A stretch of DNA of 64,000 nt, from contig JAAOMT010000675.1 of NCBI GenBank assembly GCA_016748015.1, positions 1-64,000 of the forward strand. The letters run 5' to 3'. This document shows positions 21,874-33,268 of this stretch, piece after piece; the stretch's first letter is position 1, and every line of letters starts with the position of its first letter. This DNA is from Geosiphon pyriformis (taxonomy: Eukaryota > Glomeromycota > Glomeromycetes > Archaeosporales > Geosiphonaceae). The notes under the pieces were generated by a model, which was not told where the DNA came from, searched no databases, and saw only the letters and a program-made list of their open reading frames with translations. The position numbers and the translations under genes are program-made.

Positions 21874-24068
21874 TTGGTGCTTTGACTGACTTGAGTGGTT
21901 GGTCATATGTAGAAAGAGCATAAAACACATCTAATTTGTAATCCCATAGTAGTACTGTGTATTAGATAGTATTTGGGCACACTTTGTTAAAACATTAATA
22001 AAAAAAATATATATTTATTTTGGAATTTATTTAACTAATTTTGTTAAACAAAAATTTGAAAAAAATGCAAATTTTATAATAATTTCTGGTATTTTAACTT
22101 TTAAATTATAATTATTAAATAATTGTTTTAATAAATTATTTAAATTTAAAATAAATCGTTTTTTTTATTTTAATAAATTTATTATATATTAATTTTAATT
22201 TAATTTTTATAAATTTTTTATATTTAAAATACAATTAAAGTTAAATTAAAAAATCTAAAATAATTACTTAAAATTGCATAAAAAAATATTTTAAAAATTT
22301 AATAATTGAATAAATAATTTTTTTTGGATTTTACATTAATAATTTTAAAATTAAAATTTAAAACTATTGTTTTTAATGTAAAAAAAAAATAATATTTACA
22401 ATAAAAATTTTGTTTTGAAAAAACAACTAATAAAATATTAATAAATTAAAATTAAAATTTTTTTTAAAAAGACAAATTAATAATAAGTTATTTTAAAAAA
22501 CTAATAATTATTTATTTAAATAAAATAAACATTTAAAATAATTATTTACTTATAAACAATATGTAATTTACATTTAATTTTAATATATATATATACTAAA
22601 ATAATAAATTGTATTTAAATTACATTTTTTTATTTTAATAAGTGAGATCCAATTACTATTTAATATAATACAACATAAAATGTTCTAAAGTAAAACATAG
22701 CTTATGCATTTTTTACAAACTATTTGAAAAAAAATAAATAATTATTTTTTAATATTTAAAATTTATTTACAATATTTTAAAAAACTTAAAAATTTACAAA
22801 AAATAGAATTAAATTAAATATTTAAAGTATTATTTTAAAAAAAAATTGGTTATTTTTAAATAAATAATTAACAAATAGAACTAAACTAAATTTAAAAAAT
22901 CACCAAAATACAAAAATTTTTAATTTTTTCAATTTTAAATACAAATTATTTTAAAACAATAATAATGTGTTAAAAAAATTACAATAATTTTAAGAAATTT
23001 AACATATTACAAATAATATTGAATTTTAATAATTAATTAACAAATCTAAATAAATTTTTTGTTAACTGTAATACATAATTATTTTAAGTTTAAAAAATAA
23101 CATATAAGTATTAATAATTTATATATTTTATATATTAATTATAAAATTAGATATTAAATTAAATTCAAATTACTTACATTTTTAATTTTAAAGAAATATT
23201 GCAGTTTATTTTAGTATAGATTTTAATAAAATTATCAATGTGATTTTTCAATTATCATGGTCAATTTTTTAATTAATTATTTTTTACATGTTTTTAAAAA
23301 ATTAAATTTCTATTTATATAATATTAATTATTATTACTATATATGTTACACTACTTTTATATATGTATTTCAGACATTTTTAATGCCATATACTCTGCCA
23401 TCATTATGAGCATTATAATAGACATTGTAAATGTTGCCAAATTACCAATACAATTCAAAAAAAAACAGTTTTATCAAAATCATAAAATTATGCCTCGCGT
23501 AAATATTTATAAGTATGATTATTTAAAACCATAGTTTGATACTATCATCTAAATTTCTCCTTTTTTTTTTACAAAATTATAAAGTTTTGATTATCCAACT
23601 TTGAATTCAATCGTTTTTGTATTCAGTTGATTTTTTAAAGTAACCTTCAAACGGATTACGTTGAAGAACGAGAATTTTACTAAACCGTCCCATTTGGGAA
23701 AATATCCATTTGATTGATTATATCAAAGGAAAATAAACACTATTATGGAGAAAACTCTCAAATCCAAAAAATCCCATCATAACAAAATAGGATGTCTTTC
23801 TTTTTCTTTGAACTTATTGTAAACTGAAGGCGTTTTCAAGGTTCTAATCAACTTCTAAACAAGGTATTTAAGTTATTTGATTAAAAACAGTACATATACT
23901 TGCCATCATTCAGGCAACAGAAAAATTCAGTGAACGTTATTAAAGTATCCCTTTTTCCCGGGGTCTATTTTCAGAATGACGTCAAAGTCGAATAAAATCT
24001 AAGGGCCTTCATTCTTTACTGTACCTGGTATCCAGAGATGTTTGCTTATTGCAGTCTCATCTCTGCGG
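21874..24068. other. AT-rich spacer between the repeat desert and the gene island
   Basis: 21,874-22,000 is the tail of the ORF1 copy; about 22,000-23,560 is nearly pure A/T with no believable frame. From about 23,560 base composition rises to that of the gene island. The segment 23,600-24,068 is likely 3' untranslated or flanking DNA of the minus-strand gene that follows. I see no RNA gene. Confidence 0.5.
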
Positions 24069-26198
24069 TTATGTTTTTCTTCGTCGCATAAATTCCTCCA
24101 CTAGACCTTGATACATTTCATTGTGGAGTCCTTTGACTTTCTGATAATTGTCATGAACACGAAGTAATTCGGACTGTAATTCGTTAATTTGAGACTGCAG
24201 TGGAGTCGTTGTGTTACGTGACTATCGAAATAAATGTTAAATTCCTAAAATGAATTAAAATAAAAAATTGGCAAGTACGTTCATTATTATAGGCTTACTT
24301 GGAGTTGCATGAGGGTGTTTTTGGCTTTCTGCAGATCATGGTATTCAGTCGATGTGGGATCTGAAAGATTTAACAAAAATAATTCAACTTTAATATTCTT
24401 ATTTTATAGCGCTGTGATATTGTCAAACGTTATACCTCGAATTGGTTCCTTGATGGCCAATAATTTTATATCCTAAAATTACAATAAATGAGTATATCCC
24501 TTGATGATTGAAAAAGTTTGGCGCTCAGTTTTACCTTCTTTCGATCATTCAAAAACATAGTGACGTCTTCCGTATCATCAATACCTTTTCTTTGTTGGGA
24601 TGGATCCTGCCGTATTCTTTTGAATGGCATTATAGGCTGAATGTAGGTCCTCTCCATCGAAATACCTAATTTAGAGAGATCAGGTGGCTGAAGGAATGTG
24701 CACAAGTTCGTTACAGGCCCTGGATGCCAAGAAAATTATATAAGGTTAATAATAAAATTCAGAGAATAAAGACGGGTTGCATTTTTTTTTAGGTATCTGC
24801 CTTATATACCTTTATGATGGGTAAAAGTTTTCAAAATTTGCCGGCTGGCTATATCCCAAAGCAAAACATTTCCATCCTCCGAACCAGAAAGAAGTAAAGT
24901 GCCATCGTATGTTAACGTCATTGTAATTATACGAGCGCTACAGAAATGGGTAAAGAAATGAAATAAGGTTTAGACTAATTCAATGCAAGTTTTTCCAATA
25001 TATAACAAAAAAACCAACTTGTGACCACTGAATACTAGTCTATTATTGTCCCTATCTTGCATGCCGATATCCTCAATGTCCCCAGCACCACCGACAGCCT
25101 CTATATAATTATGTCTCGAAGCCATATATCCAGATTCCTCTCTTCTCCGATATAGGTTCATCTGGTATATCAGGTTATCTCCACCAGCAGCAAAAAAACT
25201 TCTCTCAGCAGGATCAAGAGCAAGTGAGGATATGTTCGTTGGGAAAATGAAGGTAGTCAGTAGATGGCCTGTTGATAAATCCCATAACTAAGCGTATTTC
25301 AAATAATTGTTATCATTAAGTCAACACTACTCGCGATATGTATTAGACGTTATGTTTATTATTAATCTTACCTTGCAAGTATTGTCAAGAGAAGATGTTA
25401 ATATTCTAGCGGTTCTAAAATTTCCAATACCACATATTATATCCGTGATTGGTAAAGAATGTGATGTCCATGAAGAATAAGGTGAGGGTATTTCATTTGT
25501 TGATTCATCCAAAATGCTAAAAATACAGGTATAAAGTGGCCATTGTAAATTTTACCTAACAAAACCCACAATATTTGTGAAAAATGGTCAACCTGCTTAA
25601 TAACCAGATATTTATACCCGCGTCTTCGCTCCCCGATATTAAAGCAGCATCATCGGAGGTAAACCTTAAAATATTGACCTTTCTATAATGAGCATCGAAG
25701 ACTTTGCACAAGTTTCCTGTAGATAACTTCATTCAATAACAAAATGTATTATTGAATTGTAGCCGAGTGAGTTGATTAAAATAGTATGATGATTAATTAC
25801 CTCCCAAATGTATATTTTGCCATTACCAGTTCCTCCAGCACAGTATGATCCAAGACCAGTTATAGCAAGCGAAAAAAGGGTTTCAGGGCAAACAAACTTT
25901 TGGTGTACTTGTTCCTTAGGAAGTTCAGACTTTGTGCTAAGTTCCGAAAGAGCACCTATAGAAAAATCCATCAACAGCAAACCTTTTGCCAAGAATATAC
26001 GTGTATTAAAGGTTTATCAGTCTGTGCGGCCATAACCAAGGCCGCTCTTCCAGATTGTCCAGGAAATGGTAACAAAGCCATGTCATTTTGATAGCAGGTA
26101 TTTTGTTTAAAAGTGAGGAGAACCGTCCCTGACCTAAAATCCCAAACATAAATAACCGGGTCAATTGAGGAGGAAGCTAAAACAAGTTCAGTCAACAT
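24069..26198 (-). CDS. IPI3: IPI3/WDR18-like WD-repeat protein of the Rix1 complex
   Basis: Ten exons give a 480-residue protein: 26198-25983, 25914-25801, 25726-25593, 25516-25372, 25287-25019, 24937-24810, 24719-24535, 24472-24436, 24360-24299 and 24221-24069. All phases agree. The start is MLTELVLASSS. WD40-type repeats are visible (PVIYVWDF, GKIYIWE, SGSEDAGINIWLL, LWDLSTGH, LLLSGSEDGNVLLWDI). The tail has KPF-like MPFKRIRQDPS, and a C-terminal coiled coil (QSQINELQSELLRVHDNYQK) ends in MRRRKT. In the family, Ipi3 (Rix1-Ipi1-Ipi3) acts in the nucleolus and nucleoplasm on ITS2 processing and pre-60S release. The first intron uses an AAG acceptor. The gene is divergent from eL31, with 317 bp between the starts. 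Other WD40 proteins were considered, but the domain order and C-terminus fit WDR18/IPI3 best. Confidence 0.88.
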
Positions 26199-26515
26199 TT
26201 CAATTATTTTGGATTGAGATGAGATTCTCTGTTCTGTATTCTGTATGATAACACGTGGTTTATAAAATTCGAGATTTAAGGGTTAAAATAAATTTTCTGC
26301 GAGAATTCATCCCCCTCGAAAATCTTTGCATCCGTTTCGACTTTTACTAACGTATTGTTAAGAGGTAAACCACTCCTTCACCCACAGTTTATCCTGCCTT
26401 TTTCTGCTCAGGAGACTGCCAAAGTTTGAGTGAAGCTAAAAAAAATTCTTTTGTGTATTTATTTCTTCAACTTTTATAAAGCCTACTCTGACGATTTCTT
26501 TGTTGAAAGCTAGAA
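26199..26515. promoter_or_regulatory. Shared divergent promoter region of IPI3 and eL31
   Basis: 317 bp lie between two start codons on opposite strands. A pyrimidine-rich stretch (about 26,440-26,480) precedes the eL31 start, as is common for ribosomal protein genes. No defined operator was identified. Confidence 0.4.
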
Positions 26516-27070
26516 ATGGTTAAAGAAAAAAAGACTGCCACACGTAGTGCGATCTCAGATGTAGTGACGCGCGATTACACGATTCATTTACACAAGGCTA
26601 TTCATGGCAGGTAAACCTGGGCATTTGGGTACTTTGTGCTTTTCTAAACGGAATGAGTATGATTCCTTGTCAATTGGAGATTTCAATACTGGATTTCATT
26701 TATTCCGATCTCAATTTGAGATAATAGGAGTTTTAAGAAACGCGCTCCACATGCCGTTAAAGCTATCAAAACTTTTGCGAAGAAGCATATGGGCACTGTT
26801 GACGTTCGCCTTGATCCACAATTGAATAAGGAAATTTGGAAGCAGGGTGTCAGAAATGTACCACATCGAATGCGCATCCGCCTATCGCGAAAACGTAACG
26901 ACGAGGAAGATGCCAAAGAGAAGTTATATACCTACGTTACTTATGTTCCCGTTACGTCTTTCAAAGGTATGTTTAAGCAAAAATATACATATCTACAATG
27001 TTTGTTCTTTTTGGCATACTACCAGATTTTCTACGTTCTAGGTCTCCAAACCAGCATTGTCGAAGACTAA
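26516..27070 (+). CDS. RPL31: 60S ribosomal protein eL31
   Basis: Three exons (26516-26610, 26731-26966, 27042-27070) encode 119 residues, the usual length of eL31. It starts [20 protein letters not shown]. Family hallmarks follow: [51 protein letters not shown] and [18 protein letters not shown]. eL31 sits near the exit tunnel of the large subunit and contributes to nascent-chain factor binding. The gene ends 68 bp from the convergent RCL1 stop. Introns are GT-AG. Confidence 0.97.
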
Positions 27071-27138
27071 GTAAAATAGGATATAATAATAGAATTGGTT
27101 GCTGTAACGTTATTACCTACAATCAAAATATCTATCTG

Positions 27139-28746
27139 CTATCTTGTCTTTTTGCTATAATTAATATAACCAATACCGACGGAAGTTAAAATCAATGTTT
27201 GATTTACGTCCTGTTCTGTTTGTATCTTGAAAGTCACTCCAAAGAAATCTTTTATATCACGAAGAAGTTGTATTCTAAAATGCGAGGAAACTGTTAATTG
27301 ATTTTTGTAAAAAAATTTATCACTCTTAAACAAGAATATTTTTAAAATGTACTTAACGTTAAAGCTGTTAATTGTCCTATACGAACTTTTGACACATCTT
27401 CTGGTCCTAGAACCATCATCAATAATACCAGCCATTGAGACACAGAATCCACACAGCCACCTTTACTAATTTCCTCTAGTAAAAGTTTGGCGGTTTTTCT
27501 ACCAATATCTTCGGGAGTTTCGCCAGGATTCGCAACTTGCTCGGCTGAAATTAATGCTCCCGTGGTAGATTCGCCAACCAATGAGAGAGCAAATCCAGGT
27601 GATCTTCAAAAAGAGATGCTATTTAGTAGGAATCTTGTAATTGAATAAAATCAGGATGTTCCTTACTTTCCCGACTGTTCACCCTTAAACACATCGGTAT
27701 ATATATAAACATCTGGAATGTATCTGTTCAACACTGAGCGGGCCGATTCTACCATTCTATTAGCCATTTGAGGTGATACTCTTGTCGAATATCTTTTTGG
27801 TTAAAAGCAGAACGTGAATGAGTATTCGTGGTGGTGGCTTAAATAAATATCATATGATAGCAGGAAATTTACGATTAAGTAAAGATCTATTACGCTATTC
27901 CACGAATCCGCTTGATTCGCCCTTCTTCAGTATACTGCATGGGTCTTAATGTGCGCACTGTGGGGCATTTAAAAGTTATTTCACCCCCACCCAAAGGAGG
28001 TGCACCTCGTTTTGTGATCTGAAGAGGCAAAATATAAGACTTTTGGATGAAAAATAAATGCGAGATAAAAGATTTCAACCGGATGATCTTGCCTTCAACT
28101 CAATATCGCCATCGATACCAAATCTTTTAAGTTGTAACAATGTAACGGTTCTAATAGTATCCACCTAAAAATATCTTTTAATAATCATACTAAAAACTAA
28201 TATATGTTACTAAGAGTAAGGCCTACCGTAATATCTGTATTATCATTTGTGATTCCAGTCAAAGTCAAATCGAAAGGTGTCTTAGCAAATGGGGCGATAG
28301 CCACCATCGGTTCCAAGTAATATCCAATCGAACGTGATGTATCACAATCATGAAATACTTTGCCCCCAGTGATAATACCTGGTTTATAAACTATTGTTGT
28401 ACCTATACCACAAAAAAATATGTTTAATATAACTAGAAATTATTTTGGTTTATGAGAAATAGAGATCACGGATCATCACCTGTGTAGCTAATTTCTATCA
28501 CAGAACCATTTGTGACTTTTTCCAGTAATCTCAAAAAATTTGTCTCGAAATCTATCCATCGTAAACATGAATTGGTGAAGAATTGATTCAAAAATATGAA
28601 ATTGCAATAATAATTTAACCTTGAAGCCCAGGATCTGTCTCATCGGATCGAATTTTATCAATCTTTACCGTCTTGCCACTCAACGTTGCCATGATCAATC
28701 GCTGGCGAAAGTAATTGTGGCCATTAAATTTCAGGACTTGATTCAT
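27139..28746 (-). CDS. RCL1: RNA 3'-terminal phosphate cyclase-like protein (Rcl1)
   Basis: Eight exons encode 359 residues: 28746-28620, 28551-28480, 28402-28227, 28164-28093, 28018-27894, 27792-27667, 27603-27358 and 27274-27139. The first ATG giving the full family N-terminus is at 28,746 (MNQVLKFNGHNYFRQRL); an internal ATG at 28,692 would lose it. Signatures include KRGAPPLGGGE, TRVSPQMANRMVESAR and GGCVDSVSQWLVLLMMVLG. Rcl1 is the non-cyclase member that acts with Bms1 in the SSU processome in cleavage at A2 and 18S maturation. The intron between exons 4 and 5 is GC-AG (donor AAG|GCAAGA); only this donor keeps the frame. RCL1 is convergent with eL31. Confidence 0.94.
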
Positions 28747-29628
28747 TTTGAGAAAGATTTTTGTTAATGATAAATTTTCAAATTACAACTCTGTTTTTGA
28801 TTCTAGATATTTGTAATAGATTTCATTTGGAATGATATTAGTCACATGATCCTTGCGAATTAAATGGTTGATAAACAATTTCCATCTTGATAGTTTAGGA
28901 GATATCCCACAAATAAAAAAATATTGGAATAAACTACAAAAAAATCAAAACCCTTCGTATTATACATATTTCTATGAACACTGCAAACCAAGTTTTTTTA
29001 TGTAATTTATTTATTTTAAATTATAAAAAATTCATTAAATTGAATATTATTAAATAAATTTAAAAATGTGTTACAAAATTTTTTAAAATATAAAATATTG
29101 ATTATTAATAAGACTATAAATAATAAAAACCTTAAAAAAAATATTCTAAAATAATTAATAATTAATATTTTTATTTATATAAATTTGTTTATTAATACAA
29201 AAAAAATAAAATATACAATTATGTTTATTAAATAATCTATTTTTAATATACCAAAAAATTAAACAAAAGTTACAAACCATATGTATAAGCAATAAAAAAA
29301 ATTAAAAATAAATTGGTTTTTTAATATTAAATAATTTACAAATCACACTTTCTTGGGATTTGAAACATTTAACAAAACTAAAACAGTTGGATTCATCAAT
29401 CAAAAAAGTTCAATTAGAAAAAGTAATTATTCAACTGCAAAAAATTAGTTCAAAAATTAATTAATTGCTCTAACCAAAGAACAAAATAAGGAACCAGAAA
29501 ACCCGAAGAACAAAGTGAAAACAAAACTGAGGGGAAAATTTAAACAAATAAAACATTAAAATCTTTTCATCAAATTCAGATCATTTCGCCACGAACTCTT
29601 TGTGTATTGAGACCAAAGGAATCATTCG
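28747..29628. other. AT-rich intergenic spacer
   Basis: This lies between the divergent RCL1 and PRO2 starts. About 28,990-29,340 is nearly pure A/T; the flanks have gene-island composition and should contain both promoters. No repeat family or RNA gene was recognised. Confidence 0.4.
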
Positions 29629-31362
29629 ATGTCAAAAGAGTCTATAAAAAACGTGGCATACAAGGCACGCGAGGCAGCCAATCGTCTTCAATATATAACC
29701 TCGCATGAAAAAAGTGTCGCTTTGAACAATATACAGGCCAAACTCTTAACTCACCAAAAAGAAATATTTGAAGCCAATAGACAAGATAAAGAGGTCAGTA
29801 GCTATTTGGGGTACTATATTGGATGCCCTAAACATGTTTAACCTTTCTTTAGACTGCGAACAAATTGGTCCAAAGTGGTACTCTTTCCAATTCACTTTAT
29901 AAACGGTTGGACCTGGAAGGAGGAGATAAATTTGCTACAATGGTTGAAGGGGTTGCGGATATTGATCATTTACCAGATCCGACCGATCAGATCACTTACA
30001 GTTCAAAACTGGATGACGGATTAGAATTATATAGAGTCACGTGTCCTGTTGGTGTTTTATTGGTAATCTTTGAAGCAAGGCCAGAAGTGGTGGTTAACAT
30101 TTCCGCACTAGCATTGAAATCTGGTATAAAACTAATGATTGATTGATACTTGGGTCTTTTAATCTCTGAATGTTTTCACGCGTTATTTCAAATTAATATC
30201 ATTATGTCGGATCTTGGGATTTGCTAGGGAATGCGGTAATCCTAAAAGGAGGCAAAGAGTCGCGTCTTACGTTGACTGCTCTTTCATCGGTAATAAAATC
30301 TGCTTTGGACGATACAGATATTCCCCTAGATGCTATTCAGCTAGTTGAAACGAGAGAAGACATCAAAGCTTTACTAGATCTTGACCAGTATATTGATTTG
30401 GTAATTCCTCGTGGGAGCAATAGCTTGGTACGATATATACAGGGCAACACTAGGTATGACCAAAAAGAAGCCTGAGAAAGAAGAAACTGTTTTCGATTAA
30501 GGTAAAAAAATTCCTCAAAATCGGAGACAATTAACATTCTATTTTCAGAATTCCCGTCTTAGGTCATGCAGATGGTTTATGTTCTATATATGTGGATAAG
30601 GATGCTAATCTTGATAAGGCAATTCGAGTTGTGGTAGATTCCAAAGTAAATATTCGTTAAAATGGTTCATGACAATCGTACACATTTTGCTGAAAACACT
30701 TTGTTTCAATTCGAAAGATTAATTATCCAGCTGCTTGTAATGCAGCCGAAACACTTCTTATTCACCGTTCAATCGTTTCCTCTTACCTCCAACCTATTGC
30801 AACAGCCCTTCAAAATTCAAACGTGAGACTTCATGTTGATCAAGAATCACAACAACAATTATCACCTGATGAGAATCCTCTTGTTCAACCGGCAATTCCA
30901 GAAGATTTCGATACGGAATTTCTCGATCTTGATATTGCTGTGAAAATTGTCAGTGACGTAGAGGAAGCTATCCAACATATCAACAAACATGGTAGCAAGC
31001 ATACGGAGGCTATTGTTACTGAAAATAAGGCGGTAGCCAAAAGCTTTATGCGGCGTGTAGATGCTGCTGGAGTCTATTGTAATGCGAGTACTAGATTTGC
31101 TGATGGATTTCGTTATGGATTTGGGGCTGAAGTTGGGGTAAAATATCCCATTTACTAAACTTCTTTAACCTATTGATTCATGTATTAAACCATTATTCTA
31201 TTATAGGTCAGTACAAATAAAACTCATGCCAGGGGACCTGTTGGCCTAGAAGGTTTAGTAATATATAAATATAAATTATACGGAGATGGACATATTGTTG
31301 CCGAGTTCGGGGAAGGAAAAGCGAAAAAGCGATATTTGCATCAAAAAATTGAAACTGTATGA
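29629..31362 (+). CDS. PRO2: Gamma-glutamyl phosphate reductase (glutamate-5-semialdehyde dehydrogenase)
   Basis: Six exons (29629-29793, 29853-30123, 30228-30453, 30549-30645, 30718-31137, 31207-31362) encode 444 residues, normal for ProA/Pro2. The enzyme reduces gamma-glutamyl phosphate to glutamate semialdehyde with NADPH, the second step of proline synthesis. Visible hallmarks are [52 protein letters not shown], the catalytic-Cys motif [15 protein letters not shown], and the C-terminal [17 protein letters not shown] with [16 protein letters not shown]. The start [18 protein letters not shown] matches the family. All splice phases agree. The gene after it is on the same strand. Confidence 0.96.
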
Positions 31363-31758
31363 GGAAATTCCGAAAATGACAAAAAGCTTGAATTGTATAA
31401 CTTTCTGTTGGTTGCTGCTTATTACAATCACATTAGTGCGACCCAATAACAATGAGGCTTATGACTGGGGCACAAAAAGCCGGCTTTAGAAAATTCGGTA
31501 CAATTGGATGATCAACTGCATGATCTCATGCCAAGAAGATCTCACCAAGAAAATCTATAAAAAGCAACCGGAAAAATTTTACTTACAATATTACATATAA
31601 ATAGGAGAGATGCGTTCCTGACAATACATCACGGTAGAAATCCTTTCGTTATCTCCTTCAATAAAGCTTATTATTATATAAAGAAAATTAGTTTCTGAAA
31701 CAAGTTTTCCCAAGCCGAAAAAACCTAACACACCCCAAACACTCCTAGCTGAAAAAAT

Positions 31759-32324
31759 ATGTCTGGACAAGATAAAGGGCACAATTATGGACCACCACAA
31801 GCAGGCGGCGGTTATTATCCACCACAACAAGGTGGTTATCCACCTCAACAAGGTGGCTATCCGCCTCAGAATCAAAGTTATTATGATGGTGGGATGAATC
31901 AACCGCCACAAGGAGGTTTGCTTTAACTTTATTTCGTTATTTTTTTAAAAGATGGAAAAGGCTATAATTTACTTTCGAACAAGCTGGTGTATCTTAATTT
32001 TAAATTATTTAGACTATTATTTTATCGGCTTACAATGTCTTATTCGTTTTATTACCTTATTCGAAATATAATTTTTTCTAAAATGTCTTGTTTCTTTTGA
32101 TATTAAAGGATATTATCAACCAACACCGCCACCTCAAACTGTGGTTGTGCAACAGCCACAAAAAAAAGATAATTCTGGGTTGTGTCTGGGATGGTAAGAT
32201 AGATTATGATATTCTTGAATTCCCGAAACGGAAATGGTTGACTTTTTAATTGATTTTTTGGTTTCATTCCAAAAATAGTGCCCTTGGAGCTTGCTTGTGC
32301 TGCTGTCTCGAGGGCTGTTGTTAA
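31759..32324 (+). CDS. Small Pro/Gly/Gln-Tyr-rich protein with CYSTM-type Cys-rich C-terminus
   Basis: Three exons (31759-31915, 32109-32193, 32279-32324) encode 95 residues. The N-terminal half is low complexity with repeated PPQQGGY units; a QTVVVQQPQKKD linker follows. The last 20 residues are CLGCALGACLCCCLEGCC type, the pattern of the CYSTM (cysteine-rich transmembrane) family. CYSTM proteins are short membrane-associated or palmitoylated proteins linked to stress responses in plants and fungi. That role is family knowledge and is not shown by this sequence. The last two exons are short; the third covers only the Cys-rich end. Confidence 0.8.
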
Positions 32325-33268
32325 TTTTCCAAAGTATAATATGTAGTTCTGCATTGTTCGAATATGGGGATCTCAAGGAGCTCGTCCTCAGTCACCTTTA
32401 CCACGTGACTTTAGGAATTTCTCTAACATATTACTATGCTAATTATAAGATGACAGTAACGAAGTAAAGAAATATCTATTAATGTAAAGAATAGAATATT
32501 CAAAACAAAATTTTGAATAAATATTTAATAAATAGTATTATTAATATTTTCATAAACTAAACCAGTTTCGGGCTTCAATAAATGGGAAACGCGTTTGAAG
32601 TGATAAAAGTAGATATTGAAATTACTATTAAATAACCACATTAAAAGCTGAATACGTTAGGAAATTGCTAACTGAGAGGGAATGGAAACCTGGTAATAGG
32701 TTTTTTTTTCATATTTAAAACTCTTGGCGTGACGCTTTCACCATTTCACTACCATTTTATTTAAGGTAAACTCTTGAATAAAAAATTTCCACATATATTT
32801 CTTTTTGGAAAGGAGCCTAGCCAAATATAAAAATACATGTTTTCGGAGAATTCTCCATGAATCGGAGAATTTCTTGTGTTTGCCCAACTATTAAAAACTT
32901 TAGTAATTATGTAGTATTATTTACTTTTCTTGGTGTATATGTGATGATGTACGATTATTTGGTTGGTCGATTAATAAAACCCATTACATCATTAAAAAAT
33001 GAGGGTTGGATTTTTATCCAATAAGTGAGTCACACCAAATTGTTTGAACTTGAAGACTATTTAAGCTTTTCGATCATAAGTATGGTTATTTAGTTAAAAA
33101 TAAATTGCTGTAAAGGACGTGATCACTCAAACTTCGGCAAACGAATTTCTTGCTTGAATTACGCTTAACCTTTTACAAGAAAAGAAATTGGATTCACGAA
33201 CTAGTCACCTCCTCTATCGGCTACGGTCCAAATCAAAAAGAAATTTATCTTTAGATAGACTCGATGAA
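32325..33268. other. Intergenic region upstream of the Osh1-type gene
   Basis: About 0.9 kb of mixed composition without a supported gene. The second half should include the promoter and 5' untranslated region of the following gene, and possibly an unrecognised first coding exon. An open frame from 33,188 has no ATG before 33,269. Confidence 0.4.

Noticed and set aside
23343-23534. 63-residue ORF at the edge of the gene island
   Set aside because: It lies in A/T-rich DNA with no family resemblance and no neighbouring exon that joins in phase.
31591-31911. 106-residue minus-strand ORF
   Set aside because: Antisense of the PPQQGGY repeat exon of the CYSTM-type gene.
33188-33268. N-terminal extension of the Osh1-type protein from 33,188
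   Set aside because: The frame is open but begins with TTG; the first in-frame ATG is 33,269. An upstream exon is possible but not shown.
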